DNA of 64,000 bases from Achromobacter kerstersii (GTDB taxonomy: Bacteria > Pseudomonadota > Gammaproteobacteria > Burkholderiales > Burkholderiaceae_B): NCBI RefSeq assembly GCF_902859595.1, contig NZ_CADIJQ010000016.1, positions 19,508 to 83,507 on the forward strand, given 5' to 3'. The position numbers and the translations under genes are program-made. Of the stretch, positions 50,067 to 58,368 are shown piece by piece. The notes below the pieces were generated by a model. The model was not told the DNA's origin. It made no database searches and saw only the letters and a list, made by a program, of their open reading frames with translations. Within the stretch, counting starts at the first letter, position 1. Each line of letters opens with the position of its first letter.

Positions 50067-50603
50067 ATGGCCAACAAGTTCGAACCGCTAATCACCGTTG
50101 ATGAGGTGCAAGAGATCCTTGCCGAACCCAAGGAAACCGTAAAGCCGATCGCCTGGGTGCCCAAGCCCGCCGCCAACAACATCCAGTGGATGGAGTTCGC
50201 CAGCGTCTGCAAGGTCAAGGGTGAAGTGCGCGACGACGTGATCTTTCGCGTGACCTACCGCGGCGCGCGCACCGTGGTGCACGGCCAGGCCACGATTTTC
50301 CTGACGGAAGCGTTCTGTGTGAGCCTATTCGTCGGTCCGCACCGCGTGTTCGGCGTGGACACGGACGACTCCTTCCACACCAGCCTGGTGGGTGAAGGAC
50401 GGCCGCAATACCGCAAGCCGCTGGCCGACCGCAGCCATGAACATATCTGGGTGGACGAAGGCGAAGGCTATGCCGAGCCCATCGTGCCCGCCCTGCACAC
50501 TATCGGCGCGCTGATGCAGTACTTCCTGCCGCGAGCGAACCTGACGCTTGCAGGCGGATTTGCGCATCCCCTCAAAGGCCGCCAAATCGAATTGATCCTA
50601 TGA
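50067..50603 (+). CDS. hypothetical protein paired with a DUF1828 protein (DUF6978-like by pattern)
   Basis: 178 residues. It has H-G-Q-A-T-I-F-L-T-E-A-F-C-V-S-L-F and H-T-S-L-V-G-E-G-R-P-Q-Y-R-K-P-L-A-D-R-S-H-E-H-I-W, the latter recalling a 'R-x-D-x-x-x-H-x-N' pattern of DUF6978-type proteins that often neighbour DUF1828 genes. No signal peptide or membrane helix. The stop overlaps the next start (ATGA 50600-50603). Family call tentative; the tight coupling of the two genes is directly visible. Confidence 0.6.
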   Translation: MANKFEPLITVDEVQEILAEPKETVKPIAWVPKPAANNIQWMEFASVCKVKGEVRDDVIFRVTYRGARTVVHGQATIFLTEAFCVSLFVGPHRVFGVDTDDSFHTSLVGEGRPQYRKPLADRSHEHIWVDEGEGYAEPIVPALHTIGALMQYFLPRANLTLAGGFAHPLKGRQIELIL

Positions 50604-51364
50604 GCACTTTTCTGGAAGCCTCCGGCTGGACTGTCCTGCCGGCCGGTGAACACGCCATTCGCGCCGTCGCCCCCATGACGTTGGGGCTGGACGGCCAGCA
50701 CGCGGCCTTCTTCATCGCGCACCCGGACGACGCCACGTTCTATCTGACCGACGCCTGTGAGACCACGATGCACGCGTCCAGCTACGGCATCGACGTGGGC
50801 GCCAAGCGCATTGACATGCTGAACGAAACGCCCGGCGTCAGCCTGGCGCACTTCGACCGCGACGGCGCCATCGTTGCCTCGGGCCCCAACGAGCAGCTGC
50901 AAGAAGCGCTGTGGGACGCCGTGAAGCTGGCGATGGCCTTGTCGTTCCAATGCGCCAAGTGGATGCCGCGCTTCAGCCAGTTGCGCTTTCGCGCGCAGGT
51001 GGGACGCGCGCTTGCCGAAGGCGTAGGCGTGAACCGCATGGTCAAGGGCGCACGCGCCAAGGCCAGCAGCGGCCACACGGCCGACTTCGCGTTCGCCGTT
51101 CGTGCGGCGGGCAGCACGGCGCTGACCTACATTGAGCCGATTGCGCTGAAGGCCGGCAAGAAGATGGATTGGACGCAGGTCTACCAAACCCACGGCAAGA
51201 TGTCGGACGTGAAGATGGCGAATGCGCGCCACTCACGCATGGTCATCCTGGAAGACGGCGCAACGGCTGAAGAATTCAAGAAGGCTGTGACCATTCTTGA
51301 GCAGTCCGCCACGGTGCAGACGCTGGCCAAGACGCGCGATTGGCGGGAAGTGTTTTCCGGCTAG
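50600..51364 (+). CDS. DUF1828 domain-containing protein
   Basis: 254 residues. Residues ~35-120 look like DUF1828: A-T-F-Y-L-T-D-A-C-E-T-T-M-H-A-S-S-Y-G and D-R-D-G-A-I-V-A-S-G-P-N-E-Q-L-Q-E-A-L. The C-terminal ~120 residues contain a separate domain (S-G-H-T-A-D-F-A-F-A-V-R, possibly DUF1829-like). DUF1828 proteins are frequent in phage- and defence-associated neighbourhoods, without an established mechanism. The ATGA overlap with the preceding gene suggests a two-component unit, here without an obvious toxin motif. Confidence 0.65.
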   Translation: MSTFLEASGWTVLPAGEHAIRAVAPMTLGLDGQHAAFFIAHPDDATFYLTDACETTMHASSYGIDVGAKRIDMLNETPGVSLAHFDRDGAIVASGPNEQLQEALWDAVKLAMALSFQCAKWMPRFSQLRFRAQVGRALAEGVGVNRMVKGARAKASSGHTADFAFAVRAAGSTALTYIEPIALKAGKKMDWTQVYQTHGKMSDVKMANARHSRMVILEDGATAEEFKKAVTILEQSATVQTLAKTRDWREVFSG

Positions 51365-51380
51365 GAAGACATCCAGGAAG

Positions 51381-51478
51381 GGATCACTAGGATGGGATCA
51401 CTAGGATGGGATCACTAGGACCGGATCACTAGAACGGGATCACTGAGACCGGATCACTGAGACCACATCGCTAAGACG
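51381..51478 (+). repeat. 14-bp tandem repeat, seven copies
   Basis: GGATCACTAGGATG is repeated twice and then drifts through GGATCACTAGGACC, GGATCACTAGAACG, GGATCACTGAGACC (twice) to ACATCGCTAAGACG. It begins 17 bases after the DUF1828 stop. The array runs into the 3' end of the convergent gene at 51471, supplying its stop codon. TAGs at 51388, 51402 and 51416 occupy all three frames. Confidence 0.9.
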
Positions 51479-51788
51479 GCATGTTCGTCAGGCCGTCGAC
51501 GATCTCGCGGCCATGCGATATGGCCGCGTGCACGGCCTCTCGCGGACTGTAGACGAAACCGCCTTCGGCAAAACGGGGAACCGGGTATTCGTCGCCGCCT
51601 TCCAGCACGGCGCCTGCCTGAACCACCATTATCGAGGCGATGAATACGGGGCCGCTGGGCAACGCTTGAACCTCTGCGTCCGCGCCCCGGGACACCTTGG
51701 CCGTCAGCCGGTATCCCTTGTAGATCAAGTTGTTTGGATGCACTTCGAATGCCCTCTTTCTGCGGTCGAGCATACTCCGGGCTTTCAT
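51471..51788 (-). CDS. hypothetical protein
   Basis: 105 residues from ATG 51788. It is a basic N-terminus (M-K-A-R-S-M-L-D-R-R-K-R-A-F-E-V) followed by a compact, beta-rich-looking region K-G-Y-R-L-T-A-K-V-S-R, A-S-I-M-V-V-Q-A-G-A-V and R-E-A-V-H-A-A-I-S-H-G-R-E-I-V-D-G-L. No recognised family or signal peptide. It converges with the DUF1828 gene; the tandem repeat array overlaps its last codons. The AT-rich upstream region (51789-51850) may hold its promoter. Confidence 0.65.
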   Translation of the reverse strand: MKARSMLDRRKRAFEVHPNNLIYKGYRLTAKVSRGADAEVQALPSGPVFIASIMVVQAGAVLEGGDEYPVPRFAEGGFVYSPREAVHAAISHGREIVDGLTNMPS

Positions 51789-51965
51789 GACAGTTCAGAT
51801 ATGTTTTGTAACCTGGGCAGAAAATAGAAACATTGTTGCACCGCAAGAATTACGTCCCCATTTCTCAAATCCTGAGATGCTGAAACGCGTATTTGGCGGA
51901 TAGGCAAGCCTGACGCGGGCTGCGGCGCAACGCCAGGTTCGCCGCACCCGCATCGTCGCCCGGTC

Positions 51966-52640
51966 TTACGGGGATTTCCCTAAGTCCTGTTGCGAAATCG
52001 CATCTTCCGCCGGAAGCATGGCCGTCGCCCGCATGTAGTCATCCAGCGCCCAGCCTCGCCCCAGCAGGATCATTCGCGTGTGCAGATCCTCCTGAACACG
52101 GGGCGCCACCTCGCGCCCCAGATAGCGCAACTGCTTACGGCGCAGATCCACGTATCCCAGCTCGTAATGCCGCGCCAGCCCCATCCACAAGCGATGCGCG
52201 CCGGTGGACTGGCGCGCGCCGCTGATGATGCACAGGCCCGCGTCCAGCCCCCACCGGTACACCGCCGTCGCCAGCCCCATGCCTTGATACGGCGCGGCGT
52301 ACTTCGAATGCGGCGCACGCACGTAGGGGTCGGCGCGCTTGCCCACTTCGATCAGCCGGTTGAACACGGTGTAGCCCGCCACCCGGTCGCGCTGCACATC
52401 CACCACATACACGTAGTACTCGCCGTCCGCCTCGCGATAGCGAAGCACGATGCCAGGGATGTCGGTCTTGACCTCCGGCAGGGCGTGCAAGCGATCCAAA
52501 GGGCGGTTCATCCGCGCGTGTATGGCATCGAGTTCGTTCTCCACTTCTTGGGGAGCATGATTGACGTCGATGCGTAGTTCCATCACTCCGCTCATGAAAC
52601 GCGAGAGCGAATGCAATGCGTGCAGTGCCAACGTAGGCAA
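51966..52640 (-). CDS. GNAT-like N-acetyltransferase-fold protein
   Basis: About 224 residues taking TTG 52640 as start, since AGGAG (52647-52651) is six bases upstream; GTG 52646 and ATG 52595 are alternatives. A GNAT acetyl-CoA loop is seen in Y-Q-G-M-G-L-A-T-A-V-Y-R-W-G-L, preceded by strands Y-Y-V-Y-V-V-D-V and V-A-G-Y-T-V-F-N-R-L, and followed by R-L-W-M-G-L-A-R-H-Y-E-L-G-Y. No substrate can be assigned. Separated from the ArsR gene by a terminator. Confidence 0.7.
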   Translation of the reverse strand: MPTLALHALHSLSRFMSGVMELRIDVNHAPQEVENELDAIHARMNRPLDRLHALPEVKTDIPGIVLRYREADGEYYVYVVDVQRDRVAGYTVFNRLIEVGKRADPYVRAPHSKYAAPYQGMGLATAVYRWGLDAGLCIISGARQSTGAHRLWMGLARHYELGYVDLRRKQLRYLGREVAPRVQEDLHTRMILLGRGWALDDYMRATAMLPAEDAISQQDLGKSP

Positions 52641-52663
52641 GGCCACCTCCTGTACAGCGTTGA

Positions 52664-52688
52664 TAAAAAAATAGCCGCATTCGCGGCT
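52664..52688 (-). terminator. rho-independent terminator of the ArsR gene
   Basis: On the minus strand AGCCGC-GAAT-GCGGCT is followed directly by ATTTTTTTAT, a short but canonical hairpin plus U-tract. Confidence 0.85.
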
Positions 52689-52714
52689 GGGAATGGATGG
52701 GTTATGGGTGTGGG

Positions 52715-53464
52715 CTAGGCCGCGGCATGCGTGTCTGCCGGCGTCCAGCCGTTGGCATGTTGGGCCAGGGATTGCCCGTCGGGTTGGCCGAAGAACGCCG
52801 GAAACTGCCGCGCCCCCTTGCGGGTGACCGACAGCGCGCGCGAATCCAGATCCTTGGTGATCCAGCCGCGCTGCACCACCGCGTCAAGCAAGGCCGCACC
52901 CAGCGCGCCGCCCAGGTGCGAACGGCGCTCGCTCCAGTCCAGGCACGCGCAAGCAAAGCGCCGGCGGCGTTGCCGGGCCTGCGCCACGTCCACGCCCACC
53001 TGTGCAAGCGATGCTTCGCCCAACGGCGTCAGCACGTAATCGCGGCCATCAGGCGTGAGCCATTGACGCGCGATCATGGCGTCGTGGATGCGCACGGCCA
53101 ACGTGCCGGCCATGTGGTCGTAGCAGGTGCGGGCTTCGCGCAATGCAGAGGGCGTATTGGGTTTGAACGGCACGCGCTCGGCGCCGGCCACGACAAGCAA
53201 CGCTTCCAGCGCGTGCGCCACTTCACCATTGGCCAGGCGGAAGTAGCGATGCTTGCCTTGCACCGCCATCTCGACCAGGCCCTGCTCGCGCAAGCGCTGG
53301 AAATGGCTGCTGGCTGTGGATGCGCCAATGTCCGCCGCCGACGCCAATTCCGTCGCGGTGCGCGCGCGGCCGTCCAGCAGCAGGCACAGCATGCGCGCGC
53401 GGGCCGGGTCAGCAATGGCGCCTGCCACGGCCGAGAGATTGACGTCGGCGAACTCGGATTCCAT
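52715..53464 (-). CDS. ArsR-family winged-helix regulator with C-terminal extension
   Basis: 249 residues, longer than usual ArsR proteins (~110). Residues 8-85 are the winged HTH (D-P-A-R-A-R-M-L-C-L-L-L-D-G-R and T-A-S-S-H-F-Q-R-L-R-E-Q-G-L-V). The C-terminal part includes the Cys-bearing R-F-A-C-A-C-L-D-W-S-E-R-R-S-H near residue 170, conserved in this transporter-linked subgroup. It is divergent from the MFS gene (86-base spacer), so it is the likely repressor of that exporter. Confidence 0.9.
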   Translation of the reverse strand: MESEFADVNLSAVAGAIADPARARMLCLLLDGRARTATELASAADIGASTASSHFQRLREQGLVEMAVQGKHRYFRLANGEVAHALEALLVVAGAERVPFKPNTPSALREARTCYDHMAGTLAVRIHDAMIARQWLTPDGRDYVLTPLGEASLAQVGVDVAQARQRRRRFACACLDWSERRSHLGGALGAALLDAVVQRGWITKDLDSRALSVTRKGARQFPAFFGQPDGQSLAQHANGWTPADTHAAA

Positions 53465-53550
53465 GATTCGCTACAGACCAAAGTGTTGTGTGCAAGGCAT
53501 AAGCATACTGCGACTCATCTCAAGAAAACATCCGACGCGTCTGAAAACCC

Positions 53551-54858
53551 ATGCCTACTGCTCAACCCTTCTTCGGCTGGAAAGTCCTGGCCGCCACATT
53601 CGTCCTGGCCATCTTCGGTTGGGGAGTCGGCTTCTACGGCCCGCCGGTCTTCCTGCACGCGGTGGTGCAGCGCACCGGCTGGAGCGTGGCGCTGGTGTCC
53701 GGCGCCGTCACCCTGCATTTTCTAAGCGGCACAATCGTCGTCGCCAACCTGCCGCGCCTGTATCGCCGCGTGGGCGTGCCGCAAGCCACGTTGGGCGGCG
53801 CAGTGCTGCTGGCGCTGGGTGTGGCCGGCTGGTCGCAAGCCCAGGCCCCGTGGCAACTGTATGCGGCGTCGGTGCTCAGCGGCATGGGGTGGGTGGCGCT
53901 GGGCGCCGCCGCCGTGAACGCGCTGATTGCGCCGTGGTTCGTGCGTCGCCGGCCTGCCGCGCTGGGCATGGCCTATAACGGCGCCAGCGTCGGCGGCATC
54001 GTGTTTTCACCGCTGTGGGTGTTCCTGATTGCCCAAGCCGGCTTTGCGCAGGCCGCCTTGTGGGTAGGCGTTGCGATGGTGCTCGTGATTGCGTTGCTGG
54101 CGCGTAAAGTGTTCGCCGTCACGCCGCAGCAGCTTGGCCAATTGCCCGACGGCGACACCGCCGCCACGCCCGCCGCGTCATCCGCCTCCCCCCTTCCCCG
54201 CGTCAGCAACCTGTGGCGTGACCGCGCTTTCCTGACGTTGGCGGGCGGCATGGCGCTGGGGCTGTTCGCCCAGATCGGGCTGATCGCGCATTTGCTGTCG
54301 CTGCTTGCGCCCTTGCTGGGTGCGCAGACGGCGGGCGTGGCGATGGGGCTGGCCACGGCGGCCGCCATTGCAGGCCGCATGCTGGTCGGCGCGTTGATGC
54401 CTGCGGGCGCGGATCGGCGCAAGGTGGCCTGCGTGGCCTATGCCATCCAGATCTGCGGATCGCTCACGTTGATGCTGGCCGCCGACCATGCCTGGGCGGT
54501 GTGGGTGGGCGTCGTGCTGTTTGGCTCGGGCATCGGCAATGCCACCTCGTTGCCGCCGCTGATCGCGCAAACCGAATTCGCCCGCGAAGACACCGGGCGC
54601 GTGGTGCCGCTGATTGTGGCGCTATCGCAAGGCGCCTACGCCTTCGCACCCGCCCTGTTCGGCCTGCTGCGCGCCGTGCTCGACACGACGGGGCAATCGA
54701 TGATCGGCTTCCTGGCGGTAGCGGCGCTGGTGCAGGCCGCGGCCATTGTCTGCTTCATGGCCGGGCGCGGTGCGGCGGCCGCGCGCGGCAACGTGCCTGA
54801 TGACGCCGCGCACGCCCTCAGTCCAGCCCGCCCCGGCGCGCAACAAGACCGGCCATGA
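53551..54858 (+). CDS. MFS transporter
   Basis: 435 residues with about 12 membrane helices; the N-terminus F-F-G-W-K-V-L-A-A-T-F-V-L-A-I-F-G-W-G-V-G-F-Y-G resembles monocarboxylate/oxalate-formate-antiporter-type MFS proteins. It is divergent from an ArsR gene and overlaps the convergent PaiB-like gene by 41 nt at its 3' end. Direction of transport and substrate unknown. Confidence 0.9.
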   Translation: MPTAQPFFGWKVLAATFVLAIFGWGVGFYGPPVFLHAVVQRTGWSVALVSGAVTLHFLSGTIVVANLPRLYRRVGVPQATLGGAVLLALGVAGWSQAQAPWQLYAASVLSGMGWVALGAAAVNALIAPWFVRRRPAALGMAYNGASVGGIVFSPLWVFLIAQAGFAQAALWVGVAMVLVIALLARKVFAVTPQQLGQLPDGDTAATPAASSASPLPRVSNLWRDRAFLTLAGGMALGLFAQIGLIAHLLSLLAPLLGAQTAGVAMGLATAAAIAGRMLVGALMPAGADRRKVACVAYAIQICGSLTLMLAADHAWAVWVGVVLFGSGIGNATSLPPLIAQTEFAREDTGRVVPLIVALSQGAYAFAPALFGLLRAVLDTTGQSMIGFLAVAALVQAAAIVCFMAGRGAAAARGNVPDDAAHALSPARPGAQQDRP

Positions 54859-55450
54859 CCGCGTTGCCCCCTTCGCTGGCCAGCCCTTGCGCCACGCCCT
54901 GGCGGTCGGCCAGCGTGCGGTTCTGGCTGACTTTCCACTTGCCTTCGATACGCGAAATCGGAATCTCGACGCCCACAATCGCCCGCATCTGCGCCGCAAT
55001 GAAATCCGCCGGCGCCTGATCCACGCTCCACGGTTGCGTGCGCGCCTTTTCCTGGCTGTTGGTCAGCGCCTCCAACTGCGCGCGCAGCCAGGCGGGATCA
55101 TCCTGAATGACAGGCGTGCCCCACACATGCACGGCCACAAAATTCCACGTAGGCACGACCTTGTGCGTCTCGGCCTTGGTGGCATACCACGACGGCGTAA
55201 TGTAGGCCTGCGCGCCATGAAAAACGATCAGGCATTCCTGCCCCGCCGCCAGTTGCGCCAGCTGCGGATTCGCGCGCGCCACATGCAGCCGCAGCACGCC
55301 GTGCGGGCCTTCGGGATAGAGCAGACAGGGAATATGGTTGGCCATCAGCCCGGCGTCCCCGCTGGTCATGATGACGCCCAGCGGATGGGCGCGGATGAAG
55401 TCATGCTGGACGGCAAGGTCGTCTTCACGGAAAGCGGACGGCAGATACAT
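54818..55450 (-). CDS. FMN-binding negative transcriptional regulator (PaiB family)
   Basis: 210 residues from ATG 55450; a 22-residue upstream extension is rejected. The split-barrel landmarks M-Y-L-P-S-A-F-R-E-D-D at the start, H-P-L-G-V-I-M-T-S, N-H-I-P-C-L-L and P-S-W-Y-A-T-K (FMN site), and G-K-W-K-V-S-Q-N-R near the end are conserved. PaiB of Bacillus influences sporulation and protease genes; in proteobacteria the function is uncertain. Its 3' end overlaps the MFS gene. Confidence 0.9.
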   Translation of the reverse strand: MYLPSAFREDDLAVQHDFIRAHPLGVIMTSGDAGLMANHIPCLLYPEGPHGVLRLHVARANPQLAQLAAGQECLIVFHGAQAYITPSWYATKAETHKVVPTWNFVAVHVWGTPVIQDDPAWLRAQLEALTNSQEKARTQPWSVDQAPADFIAAQMRAIVGVEIPISRIEGKWKVSQNRTLADRQGVAQGLASEGGNAVMAGLVARRGGLD

Positions 55451-55561
55451 GGCGGGGCTGAAGTGGTCTGGAAAAATCCCAACATAACGCCTTCGTGGCC
55501 CCATGCACAGGGCCATCGAACTGCTGTTTCATGGAGCCAGCCAGTCAAGCTGCCAAGGCGG

Positions 55562-55756
55562 CTATCGTCGGACGCGCTCGTACGCCTGGTTCATGCGATC
55601 TCTCGCCTCGGTTTCCAGCGCATACGCGCGGTCGTAGCTTTCCAGGCACCCCGGCGTGGGGCTGGGCCACTTGATTGCGGCGATGGCTGCAGTGAGCTCG
55701 TCGCGGGCGCGCTGCCATTCCTTCACAGCGGCATACCATTCCTTGGCGGTGTCCAT
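55562..55756 (-). CDS. small helical protein, unknown function
   Basis: 64 residues from ATG 55756 with GGGAGGAAA upstream; a longer in-frame start lacks a ribosome site. The sequence is predicted helical with W-Y-A-A-V-K-E-W-Q-R-A-R-D-E-L and E-T-E-A-R-D-R-M-N-Q-A-Y-E-R-V, likely a two-helix hairpin. No family recognised. Confidence 0.65.
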   Translation of the reverse strand: MDTAKEWYAAVKEWQRARDELTAAIAAIKWPSPTPGCLESYDRAYALETEARDRMNQAYERVRR

Positions 55757-55966
55757 AGTTTCCTCCCTATGTGCACCCGTCCATCGTAGCGCCGGCATGC
55801 ATGCCGCAACCGCGCTGCGCCGCAGTAATAAAGGATGATCTCCATTTCCTGACAGGGTTTACCCCGCCCGTGTGCCCGCGGAAATGTCTGCGCCGACACG
55901 CATTGCGCGGCACATAATTAGCACTGCGCTGGCGCGGACGCCGCCCCTGTCTGGAAAGGAAAAATC

Positions 55967-56656
55967 ATGAACGTTCGATTGACCCTGGCCGCCTGTTGCA
56001 CTGCCGCCGCCGCGCTGGCCGGCTGCACCAACCTGCCCCACGCAGAAAACTATTCCACGGAACTCGGAGAATCACAGGCGCAGCTGCAACCGGACCCCGT
56101 CTGGAGCGGCGGCCGCATCTGGGTGCGCCCCGCCCCGCCGATCAGCAGCCAGTACGACAAGAAGATCTTGCTGGAACCGATCACGTACATTCCCGGCGAC
56201 CGGCCCGACCAGTTGGACATGAAGAACAACCCCGTCCTGCGCGAGCGCGTCCTGGCGTACATGAATGAAGCGGTGCGGCGCGAACTTTCGAAAGCAGGCT
56301 ATCAATTGGTGGCGGCGCCCGCGCCACGCACAATGCGCGTGCGGGCCGCCATCACCGCCACCTTCAAGAACGACCGCGATCCGCGGGCGATGGAGTACAT
56401 CCCGATTGGCTTTGTGCTCGGCCAGGGCGCCAAGGCTGCCGGCATCCGCGACGACTCCGCGCGGCTGCTGATTGAGGCGTCCGTACGCGACGCCAACACC
56501 AACGAACTGCTGGTCGCATCGCTAGGCGCCGTCACCGGCGGCAATCTGCCCCCGGACAAAACACCCACGCCGGACGACGTGCGCGCCGCCCTTGACGATT
56601 GGGCGCATCAGGTCACCGAGCAATTCAACCGCATCTGGCTGAACGCGGGACCTTGA
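55967..56656 (+). CDS. DUF3313-like lipoprotein
   Basis: 229 residues. The signal peptide ends in a lipobox (A-L-A-G-C, about residues 16-20). The mature protein has P-I-T-Y-I-P-G-D, the basic-hydrophobic helix L-R-E-R-V-L-A-Y-M-N-E-A-V-R-R-E-L and the DUF3313-type strand pattern L-L-I-E-A-S-V-R-D-A-N-T-N-E-L-L-V-A-S. It is monocistronic, with GGAAAGGA upstream. Function unknown; likely outer-membrane periplasmic-facing. Confidence 0.72.
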   Translation: MNVRLTLAACCTAAAALAGCTNLPHAENYSTELGESQAQLQPDPVWSGGRIWVRPAPPISSQYDKKILLEPITYIPGDRPDQLDMKNNPVLRERVLAYMNEAVRRELSKAGYQLVAAPAPRTMRVRAAITATFKNDRDPRAMEYIPIGFVLGQGAKAAGIRDDSARLLIEASVRDANTNELLVASLGAVTGGNLPPDKTPTPDDVRAALDDWAHQVTEQFNRIWLNAGP

Positions 56657-56924
56657 CGGCGGCGCCCGGCGAACTTTCCGAATCTGCGTAAAATCGCGCA
56701 GCCCCAATGGCGTGCGCGGCGGACATTTGCCGTCACGCGCAGCGCGAATTTCGCGGTCAAGAAGTGGCGGCGTGCCACAAGCGGGGAACATAGTCGCCAC
56801 CGCTGAGGTCAAAACGCCCAAGTTTTTTCTTAAAAATCACGATGTGATGAATATTGACGTCAACCCTCACTTACTCACAGCCACGGCTAATGCTACTGTT
56901 CCGCCTGTGCAAGGAGTACATGCA

Positions 56925-57092
56925 ATGGATCAGAAAACGAAGCCCTGGGCCTTTCCCAAGCCTCATCCGGAAAACACCCCACGTGGTGAGCGCAATAAAC
57001 AGGAGTTTGACGCTCCGCCCGAAGTCAAAAAAGCCGCGCCCAAACCGCGCGCCAAGAAAGAGCCTCCGGCCGCCAGCCGCGTACGCTCATGA
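56925..57092 (+). CDS. small basic Pro/Lys-rich protein
   Basis: 55 residues from ATG 56925 (AAGGAG eight bases upstream). In the same frame ATGs at 56847 and earlier extend the frame without a ribosome site. The sequence is M-D-Q-K-T-K-P-W-A-F-P-K-P-H-P-E-N-T then a K/P/A-rich tail (K-K-A-A-P-K-P-R-A-K-K-E), which looks unstructured and nucleic-acid-binding. The AT-rich upstream region 56815-56870 is promoter-like. No family recognised. Confidence 0.5.
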   Translation: MDQKTKPWAFPKPHPENTPRGERNKQEFDAPPEVKKAAPKPRAKKEPPAASRVRS

Positions 57093-57261
57093 GCTTGCCA
57101 GCCAGGACACGCGCCGCCATGACGGCGGCGCCGTCCTTTCAGCGCTGGCTGCTTTCCCCCTTTCCCTTCCCGCGGGACTTGCGCTGACACGCCCACGGCG
57201 TGATTGACGGTTCAAATCAGGCCCGGCCATACTCTGGCGGCCTGGACCGATCAACACCACC

Positions 57262-58368
57262 ATGACCGCTTCCATCCTGCTTGGCATCACCATCGTGCTC
57301 GCCGCCGGTTGGGGCGCGCTGGCGCTATGGATACGCGCCCCCTTACCCGCAAGCCTGCGCGCCGCGCTCGCAATCGCGTGGACAGCACTGGCGCTTGCCG
57401 CCATCGCCGCACTGATCTGGCCCGCATGGCGGCCTGCGGGCATCGGTTTTGCCGTGGCGCTGCTGGGGATGCTGATTTGGTGGCGCTGCATTCGCCCGTC
57501 AAACCACCGCGATTGGATTCCGGAAGTGGCGCAGCAAACCTACGGCGACATCGACGGCGATCACGTCACCCTGCACAACGTGCGCAACTTCACCTGGCGC
57601 ACGCGCACCGACTTCACCCCGCATTGGGAAACACGCCACTACGCGCTGCACGAACTCGAATCCGTGGACGTGGCGCTGTCGTATTGGGGCCGCCCCGCCA
57701 TCGCCCATGCGCTGGTCTCGTTTGGCTTTGGCCACGAACGCTATGTCGTGTTTTCAGTGGAGATCCGGCGTAAGCGAGGCGACAGCTTTTCCGAGATCGG
57801 CGGCTTCTTCAAGCAGTACGAACTAAGCGTCATCGCATCCAGCGAAGAAGACAGCCTGCGCGTGCGCACGAACGTGCGCGGTGAAGACGGCTATCTGTAC
57901 CGCATCCACATGCCGCCAGACAACGCGCGCTCGCTGTTTCTGGCCTACGTGAACACGGCCAACCAGTTGCGCGACACGCCGCGCTTCTATCACACGCTGA
58001 CCGCCAATTGCACCACCATCGTGTTCCAGATGGCGCGCCGTATCGTGCCAGGCCTGCCGCTGGATTACCGGCAACTGGTCTCTGGCTATCTGCCTGAATA
58101 TCTTTATGAATTGCAGGTGCTGCAAGGCGCTGACAACGCCTCGCAATATCGGCAGCTGGGCCGATACACGGACCGCGCCCGCGCCACGCAAACGCAGACG
58201 GAATTGCCCGCCCAGCCGGCCGCTTTATCGTCCACCGAATCATCCACCGAATCGACCACTGAATCGCCCACAACCTTCTCGCAAGCCATCCGGGAAGGCG
58301 TACCGGGGCTTGAACCCGCTGCAACGGCACACACCGCTGCGCGTGTCACCAGCAACGCTACGCGTTAG
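57262..58368 (+). CDS. DUF4105-family integral membrane protein
   Basis: 368 residues. Three hydrophobic helices (about 5-25, 32-50, 55-72) are followed by a soluble region with the DUF4105 features V-R-N-F-T-W-R-T-R-T-D-F-T-P-H-W-E-T-R, F-G-H-E-R-Y-V-V-F-S-V-E and N-C-T-T-I-V-F, the latter containing a likely catalytic Cys. The last ~60 residues carry a short Ser/Thr/Glu repeat (E-S-S-T-E-S-T-T-E-S). It overlaps the 3' end of the convergent cyclase gene by 11 nt. It may be a membrane peptidase-like enzyme. Confidence 0.85.
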   Translation: MTASILLGITIVLAAGWGALALWIRAPLPASLRAALAIAWTALALAAIAALIWPAWRPAGIGFAVALLGMLIWWRCIRPSNHRDWIPEVAQQTYGDIDGDHVTLHNVRNFTWRTRTDFTPHWETRHYALHELESVDVALSYWGRPAIAHALVSFGFGHERYVVFSVEIRRKRGDSFSEIGGFFKQYELSVIASSEEDSLRVRTNVRGEDGYLYRIHMPPDNARSLFLAYVNTANQLRDTPRFYHTLTANCTTIVFQMARRIVPGLPLDYRQLVSGYLPEYLYELQVLQGADNASQYRQLGRYTDRARATQTQTELPAQPAALSSTESSTESTTESPTTFSQAIREGVPGLEPAATAHTAARVTSNATR

